From positions 1,428,523 through 1,492,522 of the forward strand of contig CAJNOI010000003.1 in the NCBI GenBank assembly GCA_905250115.1: a stretch of 64,000 nt of DNA. The letters run 5' to 3'. Below the pieces are notes generated by a model. It saw only the letters and a list, made by a program, of their open reading frames with translations. It did no database searches and was not told the DNA's origin. The position numbers and the translations under genes were made by a program. Shown here piece after piece: positions 41,913 to 54,305 of the stretch. Numbering within the stretch: the first letter of the stretch is position 1; every line of letters starts with the position of its first letter. Origin of the DNA: Adineta steineri (taxonomy: Eukaryota; Rotifera; Eurotatoria; Adinetida; Adinetidae).

Positions 41913-44197
41913 TCATACTTCTTGTGATAAACGTTTTTCAAATGCATTTAATTCAAAAGTGATTTCATCTGGTAAATTTTCATTGACATTTTCATGAAAA
42001 TAGTTTCTTATTGCTTTACATTCTTCACGCCAAAATTCCGTTGAAATTTCAAGTAATGCTGGATTAACATTATTACCACGTATACCATTTAAAGTTGTTT
42101 GATCAGGTATATAACCTATTGGTGTTTTATATGCTGATGCTTGTTGTGATAAATCATTTGTTAAACGACGAAATATCCAATCTATAACACGAATATTTTC
42201 ACCGAAACCTGGCCATAAAAATTCATTTGTTTGTTTATCTTTAAGAAACCAATTAACATGAAAAATTTTTGGTAAATGTAAATTTGGTTTGTTTCCAAAA
42301 GATAACCAATGTGAAAGATATTTGCCGAAATTATAACCAAAAAATGGTCTCATAGCAAATGGATCATGCATTATTTGTTTTCCTAAAGACGAAAATTTGT
42401 TTAACAATAGTACTATTTCATATATTTTATTGTACCTTTAAATTCAGCTGCAGCTGTTGCTTCGGATCTCATTGATGCACCAACAAAAACTCCATGTTGC
42501 CAATTAAATGATTCGTAAACTAATGGTACACCAATGGGTCGTCGTCCACCAAAAATAATAGCTTCTATTGGTACACCTTGAGGATTATTCCATTCAGGAT
42601 CGAGAATTGAACATTGTTTAATTGCTGTACAAAAGCTAAAAGATCGAAAGTATATTAATTTCTTTTAATTTAAATTAGTATTTTTTTGTTTTAAAAATTC
42701 CTACCGACTATTTGGATGAGCAGCTGGTTCACCTAAATCAACAGACCATCGTTTATTTTTCCATGAACGAATTGATGGTTGGTGAAGTCCATCAATTTCT
42801 TCACCAATTCCTTCCCAATACACATCTCCATCACTTGTTTCAGCAACATTTGTAAATATTGTATTTTCATGTACCATATCTGTAAATACAAACAACTCAA
42901 ATAGAAAATATATATGTTTTTATTCTACCTAATGCAATTGGATTTGTTGATTTACTTGTACCAGGTGCAACACCGAAAAATCCATATTCAGGATTAATTG
43001 CTCGTAAATGACCATCTTCATCAAAATGCATCCAAGCAATATCATCACCTATAAAATATTTTGCAAATTAAAATTTTTAATATCTTTTTACATACCAATA
43101 CATTCAACTTTATAACCAGGAAGTGTTTGTGGACGAAGCATAGCTAAATTTGTTTTACCACAAGCACTAAAATGTAATCCTATACATTAAAAATTCATTT
43201 ATTTGAATTTTTTACCTTGGAAAAGCTGCAACAAAATATTTTTTTACACCTTCTGGATTTGTAACACTCATAATCTACAAACAAACAAAAAATGCAATTT
43301 CTCTTTGAATTTTATTGAATACATACAAGCATATGTTCAGCTAACCATCCTTCTCTTTTTGCTAAACTACTTCCAATTCGTAAAGCTAAACATTTTTTTC
43401 CACATAGCGAATTTCCTCCATAACCACTACCGAAACTAATAATTTCATTTCTTTCAGGAAAATGTGTAACTAATGTTTGTTCAGGATTACTTGGCCATGT
43501 TGAACAAATCGGTTTATCTGTTGGTAATGGTACACCCACTGAATGAAGACATTTAACAATTGTTGATCCATCAGATTCTTTTAAATCATTAAAAGCATGT
43601 GAACCCATACGTGTCATAATACGCATTGAAACAACAACATATGGTGAATCGGTTATTTCAACAGCTATTTTAGAATATGGACTTGAATATGGACCCATCA
43701 TATATGGAATAATAAAAAGTGTACGACCACGCATACAACCAGAAAAACGTTTTTCAAGAATTTCTAGCATTTCATCCGAATCCATCCAATTTCCCAACGG
43801 TGTCTGTTTGAGATTTTTAGGTAAATTTGGATCTGTAATAGGAGGAAAACCTGAACGTGGTGTTGAAATAACATCATTCATATTTTTTGTACAAATAATT
43901 GTACGTGATTCAACTCGAGCTACATCACGTGGATCAGTTGTTGCAATATAACTAAAATTTAATTTAATGTTTTTCGCTTCGATCAATAGAAAATTTTTAC
44001 CAATTTTTATATTTTTTTAATCGTCGAATAACACCGGCTTGTTCCATACTATCAAGTAATTGTTGATTTTCTTCTTCACTTCCATCACATAAATGAAAAT
44101 TAGTTGGTTGACATAAATCAATTTTTTCTTGTACATATTCACGAATTTTAATTGGTAAACCATCAAGTGAATTATTTGCATTAATAAATACATCCAT
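41913..44197 (-). CDS. PCK1: Phosphoenolpyruvate carboxykinase (GTP)
   Basis: 638 aa; catalyses oxaloacetate + GTP to PEP + CO2 + GDP, the entry step of gluconeogenesis. Eight exons: 44001-44197, 43327-43951, 43216-43274, 43096-43166, 42929-43048, 42705-42879, 42436-42635 and 41913-42382. Motifs: [31 protein letters not shown], kinase-1a loop [13 protein letters not shown] with the reactive Cys (split across exons 3/4), [27 protein letters not shown] and [13 protein letters not shown]. There is no mitochondrial presequence, so a cytosolic form is likely. The length matches cytosolic animal PEPCK. The plus-strand TRAM gene starts 78 bp away head-to-head. A TTTCTCTAG acceptor on the minus strand ends at 44212, 15 nt before the ATG. 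Confidence 0.97.
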
Positions 44198-44275
44198 TTT
44201 GAATAAATTATCTAGAGAAATAAATATTAATTTTTTGTTTTTGTTATTTCAGATAATAAACGAAAAAAATTTATT
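44198..44275. promoter_or_regulatory. 78-bp head-to-head spacer with two facing acceptors
   Basis: Between the PEPCK ATG (minus) and TRAM ATG (plus) lie only 78 bp. They contain a minus-strand acceptor (AG complement at 44212-44213) and a plus-strand acceptor (TTATTTCAG ending at 44252). If both are real, each pre-mRNA must begin on the far side of the other's acceptor, so the two outrons overlap antisense. Confidence 0.5.
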
Positions 44276-45626
44276 ATGCCAACACCGGCCGCAGTACTTA
44301 AGAAAAAAGCTGCAGCGAAAAATCCACCGATTTTCAGTCACGATTTTATAATACAAAATCATGGTAAATATTAACAGAAGAAAAAAAAAGTTTAATTAGA
44401 AAAATATTCTTATTTAGGTGATATTACAAGTGGTATTTTAATGGTTCTAGCAGTTGGTACAATATTGCAGGTGACATCATCTTATTGTACAGCATTTTTT
44501 GGTCCTAGTCATAATATAACAAATTTAAATGCAATTGACCGTTCAACAGTATTACTTTTTAATTATGGTTATAAAGATTTGGCTATGCTCTTTGCTTATA
44601 CACTTATCTGTATAACAATTCATGCTATTTGGCAAGAATATGTATTAGATAAAATATATAAAAGATTACATCTATCAAAATCAAAAAATGAGAAATTATT
44701 TGAATCAGGTCAACTTATTCTATTCTATATCATTAGTGTTTTATGGGCTTTCATGTTATTCAAAGATGAAGGATATTTACAATCAGGTTTAGATTATCTT
44801 TGGCGTGATTATCCTTATGTTGGTATGACAACATGGACAAAATTATATTTTATTATTCAAATTTCATATTGGTTACATAATTATCCAGAATTATATTTAC
44901 AAAAAGTTCGAAAAGAAGATATATCATCTCGTATTATCTATACAAGTTTATATTTAATAGTAATTCTCTATAGTTATTTAACACGTTTTTGGCGTATATC
45001 AATTATTTTATTGACAATACATTATTTAATTGAAATCTTCTATCATTCCTCACGTTTAGCTTATTTTTATACGAATGCAAAAACGAATTCAAATACAGCT
45101 AAAACAGTATCAAAAAAATTATTTCAACTATGGAATTGTAGTTTTATTTTTGGACGTTTAGTATCAGTTGTTTTAATTTGGTTAACATTTTGGTTTGGTT
45201 TAAAAAGTTCATCTGTTGATAGCGTATCATTCCTGTCAACTCCTCTAGCAAATTCAAATGATAATAATGATACATTACCGGAAACAGTTTTTATTTCTAA
45301 TTTTAATACACCATTCGTTCGTTTTATTACACTTATTCTTAGCGGTACTTTACAATTTTGGCTTGTTTGGAATTTTATACAGGTAAAATAAAAACCTGAA
45401 CTTTGATACGATGTATACATATGTTAAAAATTTATGATTTTAGTTTCATATGAAACGTCGACGTGATCGAAATAATACACAAACAACAGTTATAGCTTCA
45501 CCAAAAACTCCAAAACTTAAACAAAAACAACAAGATTTAGCTCAATCTAAATCAGAAAATGACGAAACCACTGAACAAGTTGCTCAACCTGCTGCTAGTG
45601 GTCGTGGCAATAAAAAAGGCAACTAA
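44276..45626 (+). CDS. TRAM1: Translocating chain-associated membrane protein (TRAM)
   Basis: 411 aa multi-spanning ER protein of the Sec61 translocon vicinity, with a TLC domain. Exons are 44276-44363, 44418-45382 and 45444-45626. The N-terminus has VLKKKAAAKNPPIFSHDFIIQNHG (human TRAM1: TKNPPVLSHEFVLQNH). Then come about eight hydrophobic segments, the family's WTKLYFIIQISYWLHNYPEL, the KVRKEDI cytoplasmic loop and FYHSSRLAYF. The third exon is a soluble basic tail, again typical (HMKRRRDRN, ending in GNKKGN). The start codon is supported by the conserved N-terminus. It shares a 78-bp spacer with PEPCK. Confidence 0.95.
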
Positions 45627-48600
45627 ATCAAAAATAGATGAAGAGAAAGACTGCAATACGGCAAAACTATACTTCTAATATTGTTTTCGTCACTATCAAC
45701 TGTTTAGTGTAGTGTGTCTTTCTTTTTCTTTTAAAATTTTAATTTACGGTGAAAAAAGAATATATTAATTTTATGTGCCGGTTTTTTATTAAATTATTCT
45801 TCGATGTAGAAACGAAAAAAGGTAAGCAGCGAACGAGACAATAGATATTAAGAAAGTCAAATGCTGATCGATTTTGAACTGCGGGATACATAATATTACG
45901 ATCAAGCGAAAAATGAACGTATCAGATGATGTGCATGTGGAAAATACTTAGCGACTATGAAGTGTGTCTCAGTTGAATATTCTCTACTGATGAAACTAAA
46001 AATGAGCAAAAAATTGATTATTTTCTTATTTACCTGAATATTGTTATTCGAGAAATGATCGTTTTAGTTTCAGTTGAATGTTACATGAAAATGTATGTGA
46101 CTGCGTCAGTATTTATAGACTGATGACGACAAAGATTGTACAGAAAGGAAAAGAAAGAGAAAGAAAAAAATCTTATTTTTGTATAATAATAATACGTGAA
46201 TAAGAGGAAGTATCTGTCCTATAACCTCGATAAATACTTTTTATTTTGAACTGGTTTAATGACGATTAATTTTTAGTGTTATATTTTAGTGATTGATCAT
46301 CATTTATAGAACGATAGTTTACCAAAATATACTAACAAATCGTTTCGAAAACAACTGTATAGTTCGATATAAAATTCTTTTATCTGATGATAGAAGAACA
46401 CAGTCATGCGCTATATTTTTACAAAGAAATATTTATAATTCAATATTGATTGATGAAACTGATTAATATAATATAGTTTTAACATAAATCACTATGTTTT
46501 ACATTCTTAATTCTTGTGTTCTCTATCGTGCATTTCTTTATTGATATATGAGCGTCGACAACAAAAGAATGAAATAGGCAAAATGCACTTGATGTGGATA
46601 CATCGAACTCGAGTGTTATCTAATTATATCTTTGAATTTGTAGAAAAATTCTACATTTTAGTTTATTAATCTTCACAAACAATGAAAAACAAACGTTGAT
46701 AGAAATTCCAGTACACAACGATAGTTTAATGAATCATGTTTATTTCAGAAGAACAAAGTCTAAAAGAATGTATACTTTTATTCGGTACAATAAACCTTCT
46801 ACTAATCACACAAAAAGTCACACAAACGAAAAAGACGCGTTTTACAAAAATATGTTTGTTAGTCTTATGTAAAACATGTACACATTAACAAATTTATAAC
46901 AGATAACACAATAATATAAGAAAATATAATCTAATTTTATATTTTTATGTCGTCATCGATCGAAAGAATAGTTTATTTCATGTTCACTTAGTACTGGTAT
47001 TTTGAAAACTATATTGAATGTTCAGTTTATTATCAAGTTGATAAAATATGTCTAAATAATTCAATATATCTAATTATAGGAGTATAAATTATGTTACGTA
47101 TTGTGAACTTTTAAACTTTATTCCCTACTGAGTCATGAGACAACGAAAAAAAGTTATTATTGAGAATATAGGATGTATTCATTTTTATTCATCTAATGTA
47201 TAATTTTTAAAAATGTAACTTTTTATTTACTTACCAAATGATCAATTATTGGTTTTGCAATATATATAATTTACCGATAAAAATCCCCGATATATATATA
47301 TATATAGAACAATCGAACAACAAGACGATCGAGAACATAACCGAAAGAACGTAAAAGAAAGAAGGACAGCACATGACTTGTGTGTTTAACGGATGTGAGT
47401 CATTATATAAAAACGCAATAAATATCACCTTGTCTAAAAAGTTAACATGATCAATCAAGCTCTATAGAAATGTCCACACCTTGACACACCCTGAATATGA
47501 CTGAAATGAATATAAACAATAATTCAAGTATTAGATTTACATATGTCTGTTGACAAATAAATTTTCGTTCTATATTTTTATTAAAATCTTATAAATATTC
47601 AATCAAATACATTTCAATGATTAATTCGAATAAAATATGTCCAACGGGAGTTTTGAAATGTAATGTATCACTATTCATTTTGTAACGGATTGCATTAATT
47701 CAATTAATAAATATTCTTATAACTGCAACTAAAAAGAATAATTACAACAATATCTAGTCATGAGATGTTCATCTGAAGCTATTATTAGTATTAGACTTTC
47801 ATATGATAAGCAGAAAATCGGAAATTATTATTTATATCAGAATAAACGAGATTATTAATTACGACATTGTAAACACTATTGATATGTTATAAAAAAAAGA
47901 AATTGAAGAACGTTTTTATCGTAATTCATGTAAACACAAAGTATTATAATTTTATTTCTTTGAATGATTGTAACTAATTAGTTTCAAAGATAAACAAGAG
48001 TTGTTTGTCTTCTAAACGGATTCTACATAAGTTTTATGCAATAAAATATTATTTTGTATTCGAGAAATACATTTAATAAATTTTCTATAGTCATGAAATG
48101 TGGACAATTTTTTTTAACTGTTCTATTAAAATATATAAACCATTTAATTTGACCATGGACAATCTGAATTTACACTACAAGAATCTGTTGTGTATTTCAT
48201 ATATAGATTGTTAACTTAATTAAAATATATACCATGTAATTTCATTTATTACCATATATTTAATTATATTCATGTTGCTATGTTTAGTTTGTATTTTAAA
48301 GTAATGAGGTCTTTAACTATGGTTACTACTTTGAAGATTATTAATCAACTGCATCGGTGACACATGGAGAAATCGAACAAAAAATTGTAATACAATTACT
48401 TTTATGCAATAATTAGTATTAGGTCGTCATGATTTTCATATGATCAATAAAATGAGCCATATGACGCATAAAAAAGGATTGAAAATAACCTTTTCTGATA
48501 TATGATATTCATGAGAAAAAGATTAATATAGCATCATGTGGTTTTTTTTATCACAGGGTGATATCCTGATAATTAACTTAGTTCAACTTTCAGTAACGAC

Positions 48601-49301
48601 TAACAGTACATTCATCAAAAATGCACTTTTAATATCTTTGGGTTTTTTTTTGGGTTTTGTTTGTATTCTCATCCTACACCGGAGACAGTAACGGGTATAC
48701 CTAGCATGCGGTTCTTAATTTAGAAATTCTATTCATTGTCGTTACAGATAATCAATAGATCGTCAATTTCTGTTGAGTAGAGAATGTATAAACTATTAAA
48801 ATAATTTTTATATTCAAGTTCTAGGATACATGATCCGTCTATGATAATCATAAAATCATTATAGGAAAATAGTGACGTCATCGTACTTTCATACTGTACT
48901 GGTGCATATAGGCATCAATATATTTGCTTTCGATTTAAATAGAAATGAATAATACGGTCATGCCAATACACGTACTCGTACTTTAATAACTCACGAACGA
49001 GTATGTGTTTGCCTAAAATATTCTTTTCTTTATTAGTCACTAAGAAAAAGTATATGGTAAAAGTCATTTATTACATCAGTTTGATTAGAAAAATGATTCA
49101 AGTGAAGAAAAGAAGAAAAAAAATTAGAGAGTGGGTGGATGTTGTCATATGAAAGAATATATATGGAATAGATATATATGCTTGACGTTGATATATATTC
49201 AACAATATACTTGTAAGTAATACACATTTAATTAGACTCTTGAAATATTTTAATACTTTTTTTTAGTTTCCTAAATAACGATTTATTATTTTAATTTCAA
49301 T
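45627..49301. other. Long intergenic region
   Basis: Some 3.7 kb of AT-rich sequence, the largest gene-free stretch here. Apart from the TRAM 3' UTR (AATTTACGG... region), an AT run at about 47293-47306 and a less AT-rich patch at about 48670-48712, I see no exon, tRNA or inverted repeat that I can defend. A TTTTTTTAG acceptor ends at 49266, 35 nt before the next ATG. Confidence 0.45.
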
Positions 49302-49616
49302 ATGAATAACCTAGTTTTCTATTTATGTCTATTATTAACATTACATGGAATCGTATTATCGCGATCAGTAATGCAAAGAATTACTCTTAATAATCATGTA
49401 TGGGAAGTACCAAATGAGCCTGGCTGGGATGAAGTTATCCAAGATGTTGAAGCAATACAAAATTCTTTACGTAAATGTTCAAAAGTATCAGAATGTCATA
49501 AAATTGTAAATCGATTACGTAAAGTATTTTATCGTCATCCAGTATCACGAAAATATTTTGAAGAAAATGCTCATCTTGAAAACGATATGATGGAATCAAT
49601 ATTCAAATGGGGATAA
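49302..49616 (+). CDS. Small secreted protein, unrecognised
   Basis: 104 aa, single exon. A classical signal peptide (MNNLVFYLCLLLTLHGIVLS) is followed by a charged, helical mature part with only two cysteines seven residues apart (CSKVSEC). Nothing identifies a family. A Lys/Arg pair (RLRKVF) is the only possible processing site, so a propeptide-hormone role is possible but unsupported. The start is the first ATG after a plausible splice acceptor at 49266. The frame is open despite heavy AT content and the codon choice resembles nearby genes, supporting a real gene. Confidence 0.65.
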   Translation: MNNLVFYLCLLLTLHGIVLSRSVMQRITLNNHVWEVPNEPGWDEVIQDVEAIQNSLRKCSKVSECHKIVNRLRKVFYRHPVSRKYFEENAHLENDMMESIFKWG

Positions 49617-49711
49617 TAGAAATCTACTTTAAATAAAAGTCATTTAATAGGGAATTATATTTTTCGAAAATATATAAATTATTTAATAAATAATGAAAAT
49701 ATTTTCTATTC

Positions 49712-50262
49712 TCATCGTTTTCGAGAATTTAACCGTTGTTTTCTTTCTATCTTAAATTTTGATTTTTGTAAAGATTTGATTTTCTTTGATTTTTTATTCT
49801 GACGTTGTTTATTATTAGATGATAACATATTAACATACCAAGGATATGGTGGATATATATATCTATTAACAATATATCCATCAGTAAAATCGGATCCATA
49901 GATTTTCCCATGAGGAATACCTTGTCTTAAACATTGTTCATAAGACTTTAATTTTGAATCTTTCGTAGTTTTCGATGACATGATAAGAATAAAAAAAACT
50001 CTGACATTTAACTTTCCCGCATATTGATTTAAGCCTGTTATTGAATTAACTATCAATATATAAAATAAATTAATAGTTTATTATTATATAATTAAACATA
50101 GCGATACTTTTAAAAGTCTTTCATAGTAGTCATTATAATACATTTGTAAACAGATCAAGTTTAGAGAGTACATACATTTTATTTTTTCTCTTTCACTTAC
50201 CAATCGTGATTTCACCAGAAAATGACTCAAAAATTACAGGTATACATTTATATAAAAACATG
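49712..50262 (-). CDS. Unrecognised two-exon gene, Lys-rich C-terminus
   Basis: 132 aa; exons 50202-50262 and 49712-50049, joined by a 152-bp intron with donor GTAAGTG and acceptor TTGATAG, frame continuous. Exon 1 starts MFLYKCIPVIFESFSGEITI. The middle contains YEQCLRQGIPHGKIYGS and a Tyr/Pro-rich stretch (NRYIYPPYPWYVN). The last ~40 residues are mostly Lys/Arg/Gln/Ser, suggesting nucleic-acid binding or nuclear/nucleolar location. A shorter version starting at Met 49981 (89 aa) is possible. It begins 83 bp after the stop of the CAP gene on the same strand, with an AACAG acceptor in between, so it may be the second gene of an operon. I do not recognise the family. Confidence 0.6.
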
Positions 50263-50345
50263 CGTTCGCTTCTGTTATTTAATAAGAAAAAAAAAGAGTC
50301 TCTTTAACATAGTTTGTGTTTGATAAAGTAAAAGCAGATTTTCGT

Positions 50346-51311
50346 TTATGCTTTATCAGCAGGTAAAAATACATTATTTGAATATTGATTTGGAATATTA
50401 CCAGGTGGATCAAATACAACAACACCATACCACCAATTTCCATCTTCTGATCGAGCACGTCCAACACCAATTTCTCGTGATGCTTGCCAAACTGATTGTG
50501 TAAAATTTTCTGTATCTTTTCGTCCATCGAAACCAAACATATATCGTTTTCCTTCTTTCATCCATTTTCGAACCATTTTTTCTCCTAGAAATAGAATAAA
50601 ATTCAAATTATTGTTTTTTGTGTGTGTAAACATTACCTGTTAATTCCGATTGAAATGATGCACTAAAATTTTCACCAAGTGTTTGTCGTCCTAAATTACG
50701 CATTTCAGCTGGACTATGTTCTAATTTACCAGTACGTGCCATTTGTTCGGCCCAACGTTGAGCTATTTCACATAATTGTTCATTAACACCTAATGGTTCA
50801 GCAGTATGTCGACGACGAAAAGCATTTAATGCTTTTAATGTTGATTCAGCAAATTCATCATTATCTTCAGATGCTCCAGGATACATTGCTACAATACAAA
50901 ATATATAAAAAAAACTTTGTTTATTCAATATAAAATAAGTACGTGATTTGCGTGAGGAAGCTCGTGACATAGCTCCATCATCATGTGTACTAATTTCACT
51001 AGCAGAAAATGGCCGTCTTGCAGTTTCTTCTTGTACAGTTGGAGGTTCTGCATAATGAGCTTGTTTTTTCGCGATAAATTTCTTAAGGAAAAACCCAGCA
51101 ACACCTTAAATAAAATATTTTTATTTTCAAAAAACTAAGATGATTATTCATACCAATATTAATACCAATAAATACTAGTCCTGCAAGAGCATTAGTTAGC
51201 CTAAAAATATTTATAGAAAAGCTAATCTACTATATATTATCTTATTTCTACTTACCACATATACCAATATGACTGAAAACAAAGTCCTATTTGTGTACCT
51301 GTAAGACCCAT
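50346..51311 (-). CDS. CAP/SCP-domain protein with N-terminal TM anchor
   Basis: 251 aa in five exons: 51256-51311, 51154-51200, 50943-51104, 50637-50888 and 50346-50584. Residues ~20-45 form a hydrophobic anchor (LAGLVFIGINIGVAGFF), followed by a basic, Ser-rich linker. The CAP domain then follows: LKALNAFRRRHTAEPL, LCEIAQRWAEQMA, LGENFSAS, NFTQSVWQASREIGVG and WWYGVVVFDPPGN. It resembles GAPR-1/GLIPR2 more than venom- or sperm-type CAPs, because it lacks the Cys-rich hinge and has few cysteines. The usual His in G-H-F-T is replaced (E-N-F-T), so the metal-binding tetrad is incomplete. Topology (short N-terminus, TM, CAP) is inferred. It may be co-transcribed with the gene starting 83 bp downstream. 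Confidence 0.88.
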
Positions 51312-52015
51312 ATTTATATGTTGCAATGGTCTGTTGTATTTATGAAAATGTTAACAAAAATCCGTCTGCTTTCTGTTTAAATGAAGTAAGAATGTTCGTT
51401 TATAAGCAATGAAAAGTAGGAGGGAGAGAAATAGAAAGTGAGTGAGAGGAAAAAAAAAGTTAAGTGAAGTGCACAAAACATAAAATTCTACTTTAATACT
51501 CGTTTCTCTCGTTTCATCATTACAAAAACATAATATTAACATTGTTTAATCCATTAGAGTATTTAGTCGCTGTTCTCATTCAATATTTAAAAGGCGTTGG
51601 TCGATTTTTTGTTTTTAGATGAAAACAAAGCGAAAGTTTAAAATTATTGTTTGAACTATGAGAAAGAAGAAAAAAGAAAAAAGAATAAATTTTTTTCTAA
51701 TCGTTGTTATTCTTTTTCGTACCTGTAAGGAATGAATTAAATTTGCAAAAATTGAAAGAAAAATAACGGACGTTGTTGTTTGTTTAGTAAAATATGAAAT
51801 TGTCTTATGAAACTGATCATTTGTTACTTGATAATTATGAAATATTTCATGTAATGTCTCTTGACAATCAAAAAGAAATTTCTATTCAAATTGTTATTAT
51901 TTTACTTTATTTCGTAGAGAGATTTTTTTATATTACTTCAATATCTATTCTATCGTCGAATTTATTTAACCATATTTGTATTTGCTAACAAAATAAAGAA
52001 TAAAATAAAAAAATT
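51312..52015. other. Spacer between CAP and formin-fragment genes
   Basis: About 700 bp of AT-rich sequence including a GA-rich tract at about 51418-51460. A 64-codon frame at 51794-51988 (plus) starts with ATG and has a hydrophobic segment, but nothing else supports it. Confidence 0.4.
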
Positions 52016-54305
52016 TTATTTATTTTTTACTTCAGATTGTTGTTTCATTTGTTCAATTTCGTATTTAATTATAGTTAAATCAACTAAAATCTATAGACAT
52101 TAACATATTTTTATATAAAATATGATCTACTTTTGCTCGCAGTTGAAATTAAATTATAATTTTGTTTGAGATCAAATATATCTGAATGACGATCATTACA
52201 AATTTGAGAAATAATATTCATAATTGGTATACGTGTTTTAGGTGTTTTTAAATCACATACCTTGTTAAATAAATATTTAGAGAAATAAATAGTAACAAAA
52301 AGAGAATTATTAACAAACTTTTGATAAATCATCTAATGTAAGTATTCGATGTGTTGGAGTTGAATTCAAATGATTAAGTACGGAAAGTATTATCTAAATT
52401 CAAAGTATTATATGAATATAAATTAAAATAATGAAAACTAACTTCAAGTAATTCTTTAATATGTGACGAATGATATAAAAAAGTACAAGCTTCATTGACC
52501 AATCGTATTTGTGCATTTAATAAATTACAATTATCAGCAAATATTAATTTGAATTTGATTGTATTTAATCGTTCCTTGTAGTATGGTATTAACAGAATCT
52601 ACAAATTAGAATGTGCTATCTGATAATTCAATGATTTTTATTAACTAACCTCATACACAAGTCGATCAGCTGGAGATAATTTTTCTTTAGCGATAGATAA
52701 TTGATTAAATGCATCAATCTATTTTTTTAATAATAAAAATTTTTAGATATATACTTTGATTGTAATAATATTTTCGTTAACAACACGCATGCAGTATAGA
52801 ATCCTTTTCTCAATTAATCTTTTTTATCTGTTATATATGCGCATGCTAGCATTACTGGATACCTATTTTTTGGAGGATTTTATAAGACGTTGATCTTGTG
52901 ATCTCTTTTTTTTTCATTTAAAAAGTAAGAATTAGAAAAAAAAGCATTCTATACCACCCTGTCTAATAAGGTATTTTTGGTCTTTGTTTAGTAAATATCA
53001 CGGCCTACTGTCATAATGAATTTACGAATATTGCGCATCGTAAGATACGCGCGAGTAACTTGCGCACAGGTGATTAGCTCACGTCATAAAAATTTGTATC
53101 ATATAGTTTGACAAAGAATAAAAAAGAATACATATATCGTTGATTATCAAGGACATAAACATAACAATTAAACTGTCAACTAGCCATGAAAAATCAGGAT
53201 GCGGATGAGAATGAGCGTTTTGGATTCATTATTTACCCTACACTCACTCTCAATGACATAATAAGTTTGTATCATTAGATATTTTGTAATTATCTCAACT
53301 CCGATAATTCTTGAATATATTTATAGTGATTTTAGTCAAATCTTTCATGAAATTCTTTTAATTAGCGAAGATTATGATAAAGAAAAGGTGTAAACTCTAT
53401 AGAAAATATATACACCATATGAAGTTTATTAGAAATATTATAATATGAATGAATCGATTGTTTTTATATTTGAAATTCGTTGAAAAAAATTTTAAAATGC
53501 TATCAATAGAAATCAAGAGAGCTTTAATCGTAGAGCGAAGTCATTCAACAGTATCATAATTCGTCAAAAAGTTGTATTCACATATGCTGCTTGTTAATAG
53601 AAAAGAAGAAAATGTCGATTCTAATCAATAATATTAGTCTATAAAAAAAAGATTTATTGTGCTCTATGTGAAGAAATGGATTCTATTGAATTTTAAACAA
53701 TAAATATACTAATATTTTCAATCAAAAATATGTTTTCTATTAACAAATTATAAAAAAAATTCAAAAACTATGTTTCATTCTCAAGTAATCGATACATTTC
53801 CATTTACAAAAATATCTTGTGAATTCAATCAGTGGAATAAATCTTATCAGTCTATTTTTATGTATTCTTTTCACTTGTAGACATGATTCAATTGATCTTT
53901 AATATAAGAGTCTATTGCGCATATTATATTTCTTTTGCCAACATTATCGAGTACATATTACTAATAGGTAGTTATGTGAAATCCTGTATAATATTATGAA
54001 TATCGAAAGAAAATTTCACGGGCATAAATAGAACGAGAAAAATATCAATAAATACCTTGTTTTTATCTTGAGATTTTGTATGTAAAGTCTGTCATAGAGT
54101 ATAAAATTACTTCTATTTTTAATAGCATCTGACTCAGTTTTTATGATTTATTTATTTATTTGTCTCAGTAGATTTACCTCTGTTTCATTAGGTATATATT
54201 GAATTAAATGTTGTATAAGTTCAATTGAATTTAGTTTTGAATTAAAATTTTTTATAGCATCAGCTATTTCAATAGGACTACGTTTAATAGATGCCAATAT
54301 AATTC
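52016..54305 (-). CDS. Formin FH2-domain fragment, 5'-truncated gene
   Basis: Six exons, 54178-54305, 52650-52718, 52443-52598, 52319-52393, 52131-52260 and 52016-52083, give one open frame of about 208 codons to a stop. The translation follows the C-terminal half of a formin FH2 domain. RSPIEIADAIKNFN and LIQHLIQYIPNETE match the post-knob helices. IPYYKERLNTIKFKLIFAD matches the INHYQQRLQSLYFKKKFAE block of DAAM. SSHIKELLEIILSVLNHLN matches ALKQLLEVVLAFGNYMN, and LDDLSKVCDLKTP follows as in other formins. The first exon begins at a good acceptor (TTGCTTTTAG) in mid-codon, and no ATG occurs for most of the frame. Only 332 bp separate it from the ETS stop codon, with no FH2 sequence there. 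The actin-binding lasso and knob are therefore missing. Intron 1 is 1.46 kb, unlike the other four (44-58 bp). It could be a decaying partial copy or an incompletely assembled gene. Confidence 0.65.

Noticed and set aside
47246-47458. 70-codon minus-strand frame in the long intergenic region
   Set aside because: No domain, crosses an AT microsatellite, and codon use unlike the real genes.
51794-51988. 64-codon ATG frame with a hydrophobic stretch
   Set aside because: Short, AT-driven, no homology; an acceptor-like TTTAG upstream is not enough. It could be revisited with RNA evidence.
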